Below, in pieces: positions 1-11,263 of a stretch of DNA of 64,000 nucleotides (the first letter of the stretch is position 1; every line of letters begins with the position of its first letter). A model generated the notes under the pieces. It made no database searches. It was not told the origin of the DNA and saw nothing but the letters and a program-made list of their open reading frames with translations. The position numbers were made by a program, and so were the translations under genes. The stretch comes from Plenodomus lindquistii (lineage: Eukaryota; Ascomycota; Dothideomycetes; Pleosporales; Leptosphaeriaceae), in NCBI GenBank assembly GCA_025504975.1, contig JANUWI010000020.1, forward strand, positions 496,001 through 560,000, written 5' to 3'.

Positions 1-491
1 ACTCTTGCGCGTGCGTTGATGAGCTGATTGCCGGCCTGTGGTGACCTTTGCAGTCTCGACTAGGCCCGGGCCAGGTGTTGCGACCTGGTCGCCGGCGGGG
101 TCTGGTTCGGCCATGTCAGACATAATGTGCTATGGCGGGGCTTAAGCTCTGGGCTGTGTCAGAAGAAGGCCATGGGCGATGGATGGATTGGGTAGTATGT
201 TTGGGTGTCGTCGCTTCTGCGCGAAATGGAAGCACGCGCACGCGGCCTGCCTGCACAAGCTTGACCCATGGCCACGTCTAAGCCCGGCCGTCACGTTCGT
301 GGGAGACCATAACACAGCGTTCTGTGGATGGCTTCTCCCTTGCGTATCGCGAATTCCATAGGAGCGGCGTTCCGTGCGCCGTGGTGAACAGTGCGAGCGA
401 GCTTGATTTTGCGACTTTGCGGTGGCTGACGGCCTGTGCCAGCAACCCGCGATGCCACATCCGCTACAGAATGACGCTGCACTTCCGGAGT
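1..491. other. Gene-free left flank
   Basis: No protein-like reading frame, RNA gene or repeat was recognised here. The short frames on both strands overlap one another and have no domain-like composition. The stretch ends at the inverted-repeat element that starts near 492. Confidence 0.4.
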
Positions 492-668
492 GTATAATCT
501 GGTCTGAGACGCCCACTGCTAGCAGGGGTCAGCTTAAATTACCACCAATGGCTTGTCGAAGCTGGCCCCAAACCCCGCAGGGAGAGTTATCTTATTAGCT
601 TTCAATTGGTCAGTAGTTACGCGACTGGTCCCCTGCTAGGGGTGGGCGTCTCACACCAGATTTTATAC
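492..668. mobile_element. MITE-like element with ~40 bp terminal inverted repeats
   Basis: The left arm (about 492-533) and the right arm (about 624-668) are near-perfect inverted repeats. Both contain ATCTGGT, then TGAGACGCCCAC and CTAGCAGGGG when read inward. About 90 bp lie between the arms and there is no coding capacity. TATA-rich sequence sits outside both ends (gtata on the left, its complement on the right), which would suit TA-targeting Tc1/mariner-type mobilisation, but the exact target duplication cannot be fixed. It is a small non-autonomous element; the superfamily is inference. Confidence 0.75.
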
Positions 669-759
669 GGTACGTACCACTACCTGCCCCCCCACTCCAC
701 AAGAAACAGGAGCCCTTGTCACTTCACAGTAATCACTCCACCGCTCACGAAGTGCTGAT

Positions 760-1900
760 GCTATTTGTCAAGGTGAGATGACGAGCGAGCCCCATGAATC
801 TGGATAGCGAAAAATATAGGCCTCTGAGTAATGATTAGCAAATTGTTTTCGCTCCAACAAGGCCACAAATGTTGCATCGCTTGCGTCTCTGCCAACGCAC
901 CCCAGTGGTAGATCGTAAGAGTCGCGAGGCTACGCTGCCGGAGGCAGACCAGGTCGTCTGCAGGAGTGGGAATGCGCTGGTTTGTACATCAGCCCCAGAG
1001 ACAGAGCTCCATCAGCACATCATTCAAGTTGCCTAGCAACAAAGAGAAACAGTCGCATGCAATGACATGCATCACGCGCGAGGCGAAACTGAGCCTGTCT
1101 TGACCAAAACGCAACGATGTCAATGCATTGTTCAGGACTGGGGCGGAAAACAGCAAGGAACACTGTACACCTTTCATAGTCCTTCGTTCGAGATGTCTCG
1201 GAACAGTACGATTGCAACGTACACTTCGGAAAATGGGCTAATCAGAGGGCTGCTCGCGGGTTTTTTATAGGTCCACTCTGTCGGAACCTCAGAATAAGCC
1301 TTCCACGTCTCGCGGTTACAAGCTGATAGAGATACGACATATACAGACTCGCACAAAGTCTGGGGAAATTGGCCTCTCCCACCAAGTCATGCACGTAGTC
1401 CACTGTAAGATTGTCGCAGGGCCGATTCTTGAGCTCCGACCAACGCGCGCCCTGCATGGAAAACAGGCAACGTCTTCGAGCACGGTACGCTCTCGCGTAG
1501 GGTTCGTGTGAGCCCCGACCTATCCGGCACACACATGTGCACGTCCGAGTTCATGAGCTCGTCGTACCCCTAGTCTTTGGGTTCCCGTGATAGGACTCAG
1601 GAGGTTCTTGGCCTTCAATTGCGACCGCATGTAGATGGCGTGCAGCGCGAGCGTTGAGTCGCTGAGCCCGGCTTTGATGCTGTCTCAAGCTGCCTGTGAA
1701 TTAGCGCGTCTGTCACTTCTGATGATAGCTCATTCTGTCCTGACCTGTAAGCAACTCTTCTTAATGCGCCGAACCTGCGGTCGTAGTTGTCGTGTCCGCG
1801 CAATTCTCTGCTGTTGGCAAGGTGCTTGATAAGTTTCTTGAAGCGGCTGGACCATACTTTGTGCTCGTGTCAGATGCCTTGCATGGTTTGCTGCGTCATG
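760..1900 (-). pseudogene. Decayed paralogue of the gene at 14718-15967
   Basis: The plus-strand sequence from about 767 (AAGGTGAGATGACGAG) to about 1165 runs colinear with 14746-15130. Further weaker matches lie around 1380-1540 and 1620-1850. On the minus strand the matches include an NLND-like stretch, a FRP-hydrophobic stretch near 1110-1170, and a DLT..-like versus NLTVDYV-like stretch near 1400-1440. The reading frame is broken by stops and shifts throughout, and no frame longer than about 100 codons survives. The function is unknown, as for the longer copy. I see it as an old duplicate; which copy is ancestral cannot be told. Confidence 0.7.
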
Positions 1901-4174
1901 TCGAGTAACGGCTTGCCCTTGCTGGCCGAGCAGACTTCGACGTCCACGTTTGCAGGAGCGCGGGGACCTTCAACGCGTCCTTCGGCGCCGATCAGGGCGG
2001 GTCAGAAGGACGGATGCCGGGTTTTTGGTGTTGAAAGCGTCGTGGGTAGTAAAGGTAGGGTACCATAAAGGGCAAGAAGCACATGGCCGAGAGCTAGCAG
2101 TGGAAAAGACGTATGAGGAATAGGGGCCGAAGCATCCACAGACAAAGAGCGTGCCAAGTTGACATATGGTATGTATTCATCGTGAGAACCACCTAGCCCG
2201 CAGATCTGTCCATCTACTCTCTATTTGTCCGCCCGCCCGCACTCTTCTCCTCTCTTTTTCATCGAGTCTATGTTGCAGAGCTGTACAATGTTGTGGGGGA
2301 TGATGCAAACAATGCACTAGGGTTGTGCAGCACAAGGCGTATTGGATCCTGTAGCCATCTTTACAACGTATGCAAAGCGTCATTGGTTCGCACAATGTTA
2401 GTCGGCATAGAAACTAGGGAGCACAGAGCAATAATGAGTTCCTGCGGTATGCAGTGCATGGACACTTAACTTGGAGACGGGTACTTGATCCGCCAGCATT
2501 CGGTAAAGGATAAGAGAATGCGGTCGTACAGGGCGTTACACGCCGGCATTGACCTTAGGTACCCGAGTCGCATCCTTGCGTCAGATGTTCCACAGCTTTG
2601 TACGCGACCATCACACAGTGCTGTAGAACTGTAGACTAAAAAGACATGCATGAATACAGCAAGGAAAGGATCAAATCGCACCGTTTAGGTATCCAAAACT
2701 TCGGTCGAGGTGGCGCGACGGCTAAGTACTTGGTCGGGGTTGGATAATTGTGCTGACACGCTGGTTGTGCGAGACGTATTTGTTTGTCAAGTTAACTGAA
2801 AAACAAGCCGAGCCCAGAATTCCAGGTTCTCCGCTGCAGAAGTAAAGGCACAAGTTGAACTGCGCATGCTAGTCTTGCAGAGGAGGCACTAGAATAACAG
2901 TGGTGCAGTGCTACCGCAGAGTGCATTTCATATGAAAGCAGCCGTGATGATGTCAAAATATGAGCGCTCCCCGTTTAGAAGCCCATATATAAGGCGCGAT
3001 GGAGCCCAACCCCTGCTCGATTGAGTTCTGCACGTAGCGGGAGGTCCATGGATAGATGTCCGAAGTTTCTTGAGAAGGGGCCAGAACGGCTGGTAAGGAC
3101 AGCGGATCATATATAGGTTTGGGAAGGGGATTCTGCGGTAAAATTCTGCTCTTTGTTGTTGTATTAGGGATAGAGCAAGCCGCCTACGAACTAATCGTTG
3201 TCGGCGGCTCACTGGCGCGTAGTGCTAATCCATTCGACTACCGCGAGCACATTCACACACCATATGCCAAACTCGTGAGAGATGTTCCATGTCTGTTTAG
3301 AGATGCACGATCCCGTGCTTAGATGTTTTAGGACACTACTGACGTTGTCACAAGTGATGACTTCAACAACCTACCCAACCACATTCAAGACCTATCATGG
3401 GTACTCAGATCTATCTGTAAGGACGAACATCTCCATCGCATTCGCATCCTCAAGGATCACGCGGAAAACAAGGCAGGTGTTGGTTGGTTGGTTGGTATTT
3501 ATTTACGTCCGCAAGGATGTTTCTATATACATTCCGCCTCCCGAAGGGCATAAGGGCGCCAAGCTATGGAATTGTAGTGGTGACGCACTACCATAGAAGG
3601 CGTTTCATGTTGAAGCTGGCGTGAGCCGGTCACAAGGCAGGTGCACCAGAATATCCAAATCAACGCATGGGGTGACATCTACATTGGCAATATATCATCG
3701 CAGATGGAGATATTTGGGCGTCGCTGGTCCGTTGGTCCGCCGACGACTTGTCATGGTGCGATGCATCCTACAAGGCAGTTATTATCACTTGAGATAAAGA
3801 ATATAAACGATGTTGTCAACGTTGATAGTTTACCCAGCTTCGACGGTGTCCATTCAGACAGCAGAGTTACGGGTGCTGGATTCCCTGAGAAGCTCCAGTT
3901 TATCTACGCTGGTCTCATCAAAGTGCAGGCTTACCGGGCAATGATCGGTGAGGGTGACAAAGAGGTTTAGGGCCGTTATGTGTATATGTGTATACTCACA
4001 AGCGACATAGCATGTGGATACACCAAGGGAGAGGCATTTTATCTCTGGAGTTCATGATTGTTGCTACTATATTGGGAAGAAATCAAAGTGTAGCATCTTC
4101 ACGCTCCATGGATGTCAGATGACCCCTGCGAACACGGAGAGTTTGCCATCCTGATTACCTAAGCCTTCGGTCCT
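1901..4174. other. Gene-poor interval
   Basis: Only short, overlapping frames (up to about 109 codons, at 3641-3970 plus) are present. None shows a recognisable motif or a convincing exon structure. A stretch near 3190-3260 has weak tRNA-like words but does not fold as a tRNA. No repeats were recognised. Confidence 0.35.
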
Positions 4175-4176
4175 GA

Positions 4177-4443
4177 GCAACTGTCAATTGTCACTCAGAC
4201 TTCGCGCGCAGCCACTCATAGCCATACAAGCTAGCTAATACCGCGCCGAGCGCCAGCGAGACCCAAACATCGCTCCTGCCGAAAAGGAAACCCCAGAAGG
4301 GGATCTGGACAGCCTCACATAGTCGTGCGAGAAAAATCAAGAAAAAAACACTTTTGTTTCGAGAGAATTAGAGGTTTAACACTCTTCAAAAAGGGGGGTC
4401 TAGGTGACAATTACCTCGAATCCAGGTGATAATTGACAGTTGC
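4177..4443. mobile_element. Putative MITE with ~20 bp terminal inverted repeats
   Basis: CAACTGTCAATTGTCAC near 4179-4195 is matched in inverted orientation by GTGATAATTGACAGTTG near 4424-4440, with one mismatch. The enclosed ~230 bp have no coding potential. A further GTGACAATTACC word lies just inside the right end. No clear target duplication was found, so the call rests only on the terminal inverted repeats and compact size. Confidence 0.55.
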
Positions 4444-4449
4444 CAGTGA

Positions 4450-5480
4450 AGCCCACAAAAATGAAACCAGCATTAGTGCGTCATAACGCGAAGGTATGTT
4501 AATTGATCGCAGGCCATACTGCGGCGTCAAATCAAGGCTAATCAACACACTTCACTTTGGCTTCTTGATCAGATATACCCTCTTTGCGTGAGAGGCGTTT
4601 GCGAGAAGGCAGGTACGGCTTGAGAATCGGCAGTGTGCGCACACGGTACCGGGGATGAATGCTGTCGACTTTGTTGTCTTGATTTCCTTGTATCTTACGC
4701 AATCAACTTTGTAGAAAACAGTTCGTACACCGCTGTTCACCTTACACAACCTCTCCCAACTATCTCTATGATTCGCCCAGATATGGTTGCGCTAATACCT
4801 CGCTGCGTCGTTTCCCAGTGCAGCAAACGTGTCTTCGGCGGTGTACACCACTTTCCAACCCGTTGGTGAGAGAGCCACTGATCCGTAGACTTATGGTGGT
4901 GAACGCCAGAGTTTCACTTCAATCGCAACCCGTCTCGAAAAGAGGCTTGTTGCTATGGTATTCACTATAGTTCGTTGAAGCTGAGTCTAGCGAAAAGCTG
5001 GAGCTACGAAGCGGGGGGCGCAGACAGGCATTGAGGTTGACGTCAGGACTATCCTTGGTCAGTGAAAGCATCCATCTATACATACTTCAATCGCAGACCT
5101 ACTAGCTGCCAGAGACCATGTAAAGGTCATCCCATGACCCGAACACAGCATGCTCAAGCGTTGTGGAATTGGCGCGAGTAGACTGAGCCGCCAGCAGCCC
5201 TGCCTCTTCCTCGGGCCCATCCATGGAAATTCTTTGCTCGTGAGCTCCGGGATCACCATCAACAGTAGCCCCTCCCACTTCCTCCTCGCGATTTCCGAGC
5301 TGTGAGGGCATCCTGAGTGCGTTGACGTGGTCTTTGTTAACTTTTATTCATATTTGTGTCACAACACTGGCGTTGGAGTAGTCCTGATACTAAGGGGATC
5401 CCGAGCAAACCACTCCATGGTTAGTTCCGAGAAGGGTCGCATACTTCGTAATGCCCAAGGTCACGTAATGCTCGCGTTCT
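4450..5480. other. Gene-poor interval
   Basis: Short frames at 4552-4869 and 5059-5311 occur on both strands without domain-like composition. Nothing could be assigned. The interval leads into the AT-rich island. Confidence 0.35.
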
Positions 5481-6800
5481 TTGTTAGCAATCCTCCCTAA
5501 CACTAAAAACTAAAAATTAATTTCTACAGCCTTAACAGGAGAAGATACAAGATGGAATGTGTCAAGAGATATGCTTGTAAAAGTAGCGTCTGTAGTTCTA
5601 GAAGATTACAACTTTAGATTTGTGGTTATAGAAAGAGTTTTTTTAAAAAAAAAACTAATTTAGAACGTGCTCTAATCACTTAGAAGATGCAAGTTAGAGT
5701 TTTAACAAGTACTCGCTCTATACATTTAGCGAATAGGGTTAACATGTAAATCTAACTTGTTAAAACTTTACTTTATTTTTACTAGAATTTCTTAAATTTT
5801 ATATAAAAATTTACTAAACTTAAGAAACTGTTATAGAGCGTACGCACCAAGCCTATATTTAGAGCATAGTCACGTGCGGAAAGCTCTATAAAGCATCTAC
5901 GCGAGCAGGCTAGAATATATTTTCACTAAGATTTTAGCTATAAGTAGTATGCTCTATTAAGCATTTCCTAGGTAGTAACCTATCTCCTAGTTGCTCCTAA
6001 ATCTGCTCTCTATAACAGAAACACTATACTAATGTTTCTCTTTTTAAAACAAAGTATAGATAAATTAGATTTATTACAGAAAACTATTAATAGAATGGAG
6101 AAGGGTTAAGTATTCGTAAAGTTTTTCGTATAGTAAAAGCCCTCTATTTTAGGCTTCGAGGATTACCTAGAGTTATAGATCCAAGCTCTATAAGTACATT
6201 GCTTGCATATATACCTCTCCCTTTTGTTGTTAAAGCAATAGAAATTAATGCTAATCTTTTAATTTTAGTAAGAATTACTAGTAAATAGTTAAACATAACG
6301 CGAACCTTATTAGTACTAGAAGCGAATTAATTAATTACGTATTTAGATACAACTTAGTCTAAATGTCTTTACTACAACTTTACGCACGAGAGATAACTAT
6401 AAGCGGGACTAATGTCGCTATTACGTATTCTAGACGCGGGCCAGGGTTCTATATAAAATAGAATGCTTATTCCAAGTCTAGCAACAAATTAATGCAAGAC
6501 CATTTAGTACTATATACAAAGGCTTACTGTCCACTTAAGTGCTAAACAACTAGATAGACAAGAGCAATTTATTCTTGTAATTTTAAGTTCCTGCTCAGCC
6601 TAATGAACGGGAAATCTATCACTAGAGCGAAGGTAGACATTCTAGCATTAATGGTCGAAGTTAATCCTGTAAGGTGCTGGCTAACATAGGTATTTCCTAG
6701 AATACGTAGGTCTATTAGACGTAAAGAGTACAGCTAAGAGTGCGTCCAAGGAAGTCTTACAACTAAATATGTTTACAGCGTGCGCAATCTTTAGTAACTA
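5480..6800. repeat. AT-rich island, probable RIP-mutated repeat remnant
   Basis: Base composition changes abruptly at about 5490. The sequence becomes rich in TA, TTA and TAA and poor in CA/TG compared with its neighbours, and stop codons fill all six frames. This is what heavy C-to-T mutation at CpA produces in fungal transposons. No transposase or polyprotein motif can still be read, so the parent element is unknown. Confidence 0.6.
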
Positions 6801-7500
6801 ACTTATACTTATATTGCTTGTAGAGGTATTGCTTATAGAGGTGATGCTTAGAGAGGTAGTGCTCACAGAGGTAGTGCTCGTAGAGGTGGTGCTTACCATG
6901 GTAACCCTAGTGCTAGTACATATCACTGTAACGGCTCAAGAACATGAGGTGCCGAAAGGCGTCCGAATCTGCTCTAAAGGCATATGGGAGTGCGCGCGGA
7001 TCAAGAAGCCAAACAAATCATATTCTTATAGGCCTTGTACGAAAGGACAAGAAAATCATGCCTCTACAGTTCTATCAAGGAAGCAAGCTATATAGGATAG
7101 GACTCGGTGGTAGTTCTGGGCCCTTACGGGGTTCTCTCCTTTCCTCTGCTGTGTTGGCACGTAGGTAACAGTGGGGTAGGAATTCCGGTAGGATCTGGAC
7201 TGGGTACAGTACGGAGGTGGTTCGGGTAGAGGTCGGTATAGTCTCCCATCTTTGATAAGCTTGTATGGGGAAAGATGGGGGTGGCTCACGAGGGGGCTCC
7301 TGTGGCTGAGGGTCGTCGTTGTAATAGGATGTGGCTTTGTCACAATCACGTGATTACTTACGTTAAAATGTGCGCCCCCTGTCGCATTAAGCAAGCCAAC
7401 CACAGATCCGCTCCATCCACGAATAGAAAGCTCTACTTCTACCATTTCAATGCCCCCCTACAGCCGATTTGATTGTAAGAGCTTCCTTCGGAAGCAATAA
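6743..7500 (+). repeat. Left arm of a diverged inverted duplication
   Basis: Bases 6743-6790 match the reverse complement of about 9012-9060 in roughly 45 of 48 positions. Further along, 7340-7495 (a CACGTGATT.CTTACG stretch, an ACAGATCCGCT..ATCCA stretch and TTGTAAGAGCTTCCTTCGG) matches the reverse complement of about 8737-8910. The arm also holds six 15 bp tandem units. The two arms encode related peptides on opposite strands, so this looks like an old protein-coding fragment duplicated in inverted orientation. The product is not recognised. Confidence 0.7.
6816..6905 (+). repeat. Six tandem 15 bp units
   Basis: Six consecutive units follow the pattern GCTYNNAGAGGTNNT (6816-6830, 6831-6845, and so on to 6905). 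Because the unit length is a multiple of three, the array reads through as a five-residue repeat, rich in Val/Leu/Glu in one frame and in Arg-Gly-Ala in another. The matching right arm near 8945-8990 has only a degenerate trace of it, so the array probably expanded after the duplication. Confidence 0.75.
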
Positions 7501-7799
7501 TGCAGTTACCAGCCTTCCGACGAAGCAACAAGAACATGCTGCCCCATGTTTACGTGTGAGCACTACTAGTCGGTTGTCTGCAATCCTGCCAACTAATCAA
7601 GACATGAATGTACATACTAGCACGAATGTTGCTTAAAATCTACCTGGCAGTGAAAAACGGCCAGAAAATCTTAGAAGGCTTTAATACTCTTGAACCTTTC
7701 TCTACTTGCATGTTACAATGATCACTGCGTGAGTCCTGTGATCAAGCGATGCACTCATTCAGATAATTCACACGTTTCCACTCATGACTTTGGGGTGAT

Positions 7800-8449
7800 T
7801 TGATTTCCCTGCGCATCAATCGCCTCAAGCACCATGCCAGATCCGAGCCAGTCTTTCGCATAGTCAGATGTACTTCAGCCAGACCTCTTCAGTCTTCTGA
7901 ACATAGTCCGCTGGTGACGCAAGGAACTTCGTGAGACCACGCAACATTCGCAGAACCTTGTGGCTCACCCCCTGCATGTTGTTCGTACCAGAGCGGAGCT
8001 TTATATCCAATGTTAGATCCGTACCAGCCCATCTTGTAGTCAGACCAGGCGACGTTCATATCCTGTCCAAACTTTTAAGCAGATTTCTCGTCGATATTGA
8101 GGCGCTCACGAAGGGTTCGCTGGAAGATTTGGCTCACCCACAGCTCGTCAATCGAACCGTCAGGAAGCTCCTTGCCCTTAGCACATGCGCCGGTCCCAAC
8201 ATCATTCGCCTCATGCGCCATGCTAAGTTCAGACCAGCATGTCTCAAAACTAGGCCAAGCCTCCTTCAGCTCGTCTAGTAGCCGCAGCGTGATTTGGTTC
8301 GACAACGGCTTATTCATCGTACTCATGACGGGGTTCGAGGCCTCGGCGGGGTATGTGACTGCAGAGTCTTTGATCATGATCGCGAATCTTGGGTTGAATG
8401 TGGTCGTGTTGGGTGGGTGGAGGCTGTATAGGCAACGCTGATTTACCAT
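7800..8449 (-). pseudogene. Unrecognised broken coding fragment
   Basis: The minus-strand frame from 8449 to 8075 (124 codons) has protein-like composition and continues in the same frame beyond a TAA at 8073-8075. The continuation is rich in Trp, Tyr and Gly (a NVAWSDYKMGWYG stretch), down to about 7900, where the frame shifts. The TAA sits where a CAA codon would keep the frame open. I do not recognise the family. It lies between the two arms of the inverted duplication (6743-7500 and 8737-9062) and may be part of the same unit. Confidence 0.45.
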
Positions 8450-8736
8450 AGGTAGCTTTTGTGGATCGGATAATGTACGAGGAATGGAAGACTACCGCGT
8501 AAGTTGCAGAGATGACCTAAGAGTGCAAAGCTTGCGTTATGTCAGTGAAGGTTTGCTTGACGTTAGCAATCGCTTGCTTAGCTTACGTCAAGAGTCACTT
8601 ACACTAGCGCCAGCACTTGTTTGCACGTTTCAAATTGATAGGTAATCTTTTTCCGATGCAGAGTAACGATTGGGTCGCCTGTGGTGGGAATGGTGGAGGA
8701 TATGAAGCGGAGTCTGAACGCCTGGTGGAGGGTGAT

Positions 8737-9062
8737 TGCTTCCGAAGGAAGCTCTTACAATCAGATGGCTGTAGAAGGCCTTGAAATTAATAGGAGCCTC
8801 ACTTTCTATCCATGGATGAAGCGGATCTGTGACTGGCTCGCTCAATGAGACAGCCTTTTCTTCACCTGACGAAGTGCCCCTCACGTAAGCAATCACGTGA
8901 TGATTACCAGGCCCAGGTAGCCACTATCTAGGTAGTGATCACCTCCTCTACAGGCACTGACTCTTCGAGCGCCACGTCTAAGAGGAACGCGGTTGTAACT
9001 CACTACCATAAGGAATGCGCACACTGTAAACATATTTAGTTGTAAGACTTCCTTGGAAGCAA
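8737..9062 (-). repeat. Right arm of the diverged inverted duplication
   Basis: This is the partner of 6743-7500. On the minus strand the frame from 8896 to 8630 (88 codons) reads as a plausible protein piece. It contains a VIAYVRG start and a SHLIVRASFG segment, which match VITYVK and the degraded equivalent of the left arm. The outer edge, 9012-9060, is the best conserved part of the pair. Confidence 0.65.
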
Positions 9063-9121
9063 TCTCAGTCGTAATCTGCGTTGGTAGAGTGCATATAAAT
9101 TCTAAATTCGCGGCTACTCAT

Positions 9122-9148
9122 CACCTTCGCCTTCGCCTTCACCTTCAT
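9122..9148 (+). repeat. Short 6 bp tandem repeat (CCTTCR)n
   Basis: Four consecutive hexamers of the form CCTTCG or CCTTCA lie just upstream of the multi-exon coding region that begins near 9266. It may lie in that gene's leader, but no role can be shown. Confidence 0.6.
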
Positions 9149-9265
9149 GCTTGAAATTCAAATAGCTGCTATGGGCCGCAAATATAACGTTAGGTCCTCT
9201 TGTGCTACGCCCCATAACAGTTGCTAATCCTGTTGGCAATTAAAGCACAGTTTGATAACGGCAAC

Positions 9266-10085
9266 ATGTCTGCATATAACCCAGGTTCCGGCCGCCAGCC
9301 TAGAAGTGACCAGCCTACAACGGCTGTCGAAAACGACAAAGACGACAGTGCTCATACAACACTTTACCGCCGCCCTGCGGCTAAACCGATTATCAATGAA
9401 GCATCCAGTAGTGTCAGCGGTAAGTGACAAACCAAATTAAGGCAACCGTGAACACTCACACTGTTAACCGTTCGAGACACAGTTACGGTGGTTGCTGATA
9501 CGAACAACAACGCCCAGGGAAGCCAGAGCCCGCGTAAGTTTGACATTCCCTAAAAAGGTCGAGCGATACTAAAATGGTCAGTAAGCGACATCCTTAGTGA
9601 AGTGGCTTCTGTTCGCGAAGCAGACATTATTAACGACGAGAGTAAGTCTAACGTTTCTTCAATGTAATCAGCAATACTGAAGTTACTGTTAGCCGGACAA
9701 GCGTTTGGAAGGAAATAAGCTAGCCAGCTCTATTGGCTTAGGATCCCTCGACTGCATCAGAGAAAAGAACGTGAAGCCCAAGTCTGACCTTGACAACAAC
9801 AAACGTGCAAAAGTTGAGGCCGAAAAAAAGATTGCATACCAGAAGATAAGGATAACGGCGCTGGAGTTGGGGAACGCGCGACTCGAAGAAGCTCACGAGG
9901 AGGACAAGAGACGGTTACTACAAGCAGAGAGGAAGGATAAGGAGCTGGACAGCTTGAAGCGGCAGTTTGATCAAGTTCAAACTGACTTCGCGGAGATTCA
10001 AGAGATGCTTGCACGGGCGAGGCGTAATTTGAACGGGGTCAACACATTCAAGAGTCCGAAGAACCAGGAAGAGTCTGAGAACTGA
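9266..10085 (+). CDS. Multi-exon gene for a coiled-coil protein, function unknown
   Basis: The proposed ATG is at 9266. Exon 1 (9266-9419) ends at a GTAAGT donor. Exon 2 is 9483-9533, again with a GTAAGT donor. Exon 3 is 9582-9641, followed by another GTAAGT. These three exons join in frame (phase 1 each time). The last coding block, about 9712-10085, is highly charged (Lys/Glu/Arg/Asp with regularly spaced Leu) and predicts a long coiled coil of about 90 residues, then a short basic tail and a stop at 10083-10085. The join from exon 3 to the last block is unresolved. The obvious TAG acceptor (ending 9692) puts the block out of frame, while a weaker AAG acceptor ending at 9711 would fit. So either an unusual splice or a frameshift is present. 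The N-terminal part is polar and probably disordered. No family was recognised. Confidence 0.55.
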
Positions 10086-10489
10086 AATGCGTCAGGATCA
10101 ACCGAGAAGACCTGAACTTTGGGTTCAGCTGATGAAATTAGACTGGCCTACTACAAAGTGCAGATACACTCACATCGAATCCTGTCCTTTCTTCGAACTT
10201 TCATTCTTTCGTGCCTTGTGCCTCTGTACAACTCAGCTCTTGATTAAACGCGACTGTAACACGACTAGGTACATGGTCGATGCCATCCTTGAAGCCGGGG
10301 CTGACACCAACCACGACGTACTTGTCATGGCTCTAAAAGTCAACAGTCTGCACACTCGCTGGGAACTTCTGATACTACCTTACTCTCTTTTCTTGAACTA
10401 AATCCCGCAATGTAAAATCGCGCTATGCTTGTGTTGCTTCAATCACACACCCTTCACCCACTCAATCTCAATAGGTGACAGCAAGAACA

Positions 10490-10772
10490 GCACAAGACGC
10501 CCGTATGACAGCGACAAGAGATTATGGAATATTTTCCGGAGAATCCCTACGCAGAGCCAAGTACGACGTAAGTCCGCAGAGGCTTGACCACTAAAAAGAA
10601 CTACCTGTATATGCTAGCGGGGATGGTATATTGCGTCCGGGTACTTGGGATTAAAGAGCATCTCCCAGCAGCACCGCATGATGAGCTGACAGAAGAAGAC
10701 CGCGTCAAGTTCTTGCGCATGCGCAAGCAGTATCGGGCCGACGGCTGTCATTCATTCTTACGCTCGTCCTGA
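10490..10772 (+). CDS. Possible exons of an unknown small protein
   Basis: Two stretches look coding. One, about 10480-10568, is basic and aromatic (RRPYDSDKRLWNIFRRI) and ends at a GTAAGT-type donor near 10568. The other, about 10650-10772, ends at a TGA and contains LTEEDRVKFLRMRKQYRAD. They are separated by what could be an intron. Start, exact splice sites and function are not determined. It could be the 3' part of a gene beginning upstream or a relic. Confidence 0.3.
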
Positions 10773-11263
10773 TAACCCGCTGAAGCCCCTCCTGTTCTCC
10801 GTAATGAAATTTAGTGGCTTGATCTAACTATCCCTGCTCAATCCTACATTGTGAAATATGAGCATGACTGTAGCCAGATGCCTCTAATCTGAGTCCCTGG
10901 GTCTACCAAGTACCCCTTAACACGACATCTGCCTGGTGGTTCGCGCGTTTGCTGCCCCAATCTTGGTTCTTCTGTGTCCTAGAGCGAAGTTGCTCCATCA
11001 CGACTGCCAGACCTTCTACCACTGCAGTGTTTTCCAGCCATGACATCTTATCAGCCGAATTAATGCACCGGCTTGGAAGATGTCCGAAAAGCGCTGCCAT
11101 GTATCCATCTTGGAAAGGCCTTCCGTAAACTCCAATGACTGTTGGTCAGCGTCGACCCTTCGAGATGCTTCTCAACGTTTGCTGTGCGGTAGAAATAATT
11201 GCCTTGGCAATGCGTAGAATGACTGTGTTCCAATGTCGCTTGACCCCGACAGAATTTGCTACT
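10773..11263. other. Intergenic, nothing recognised
   Basis: A 65-codon minus-strand frame (10903-11100) is the longest one present and has no recognisable features. This interval is the 3' flank of the PD-(D/E)XK gene on the minus strand. Confidence 0.35.

Noticed and set aside
3190..3260. tRNA-like words (an A-box-like GTAGTCGAATGGATTAGC and a B-box-like GTTCGTAG on the minus strand)
   Set aside because: The arms do not pair into a cloverleaf and the T-loop consensus is not met.
6814..7095. Plus-strand frame starting with Val/Leu/Glu repeats
   Set aside because: It is a read-through of the six-unit 15 bp tandem array, not a gene.
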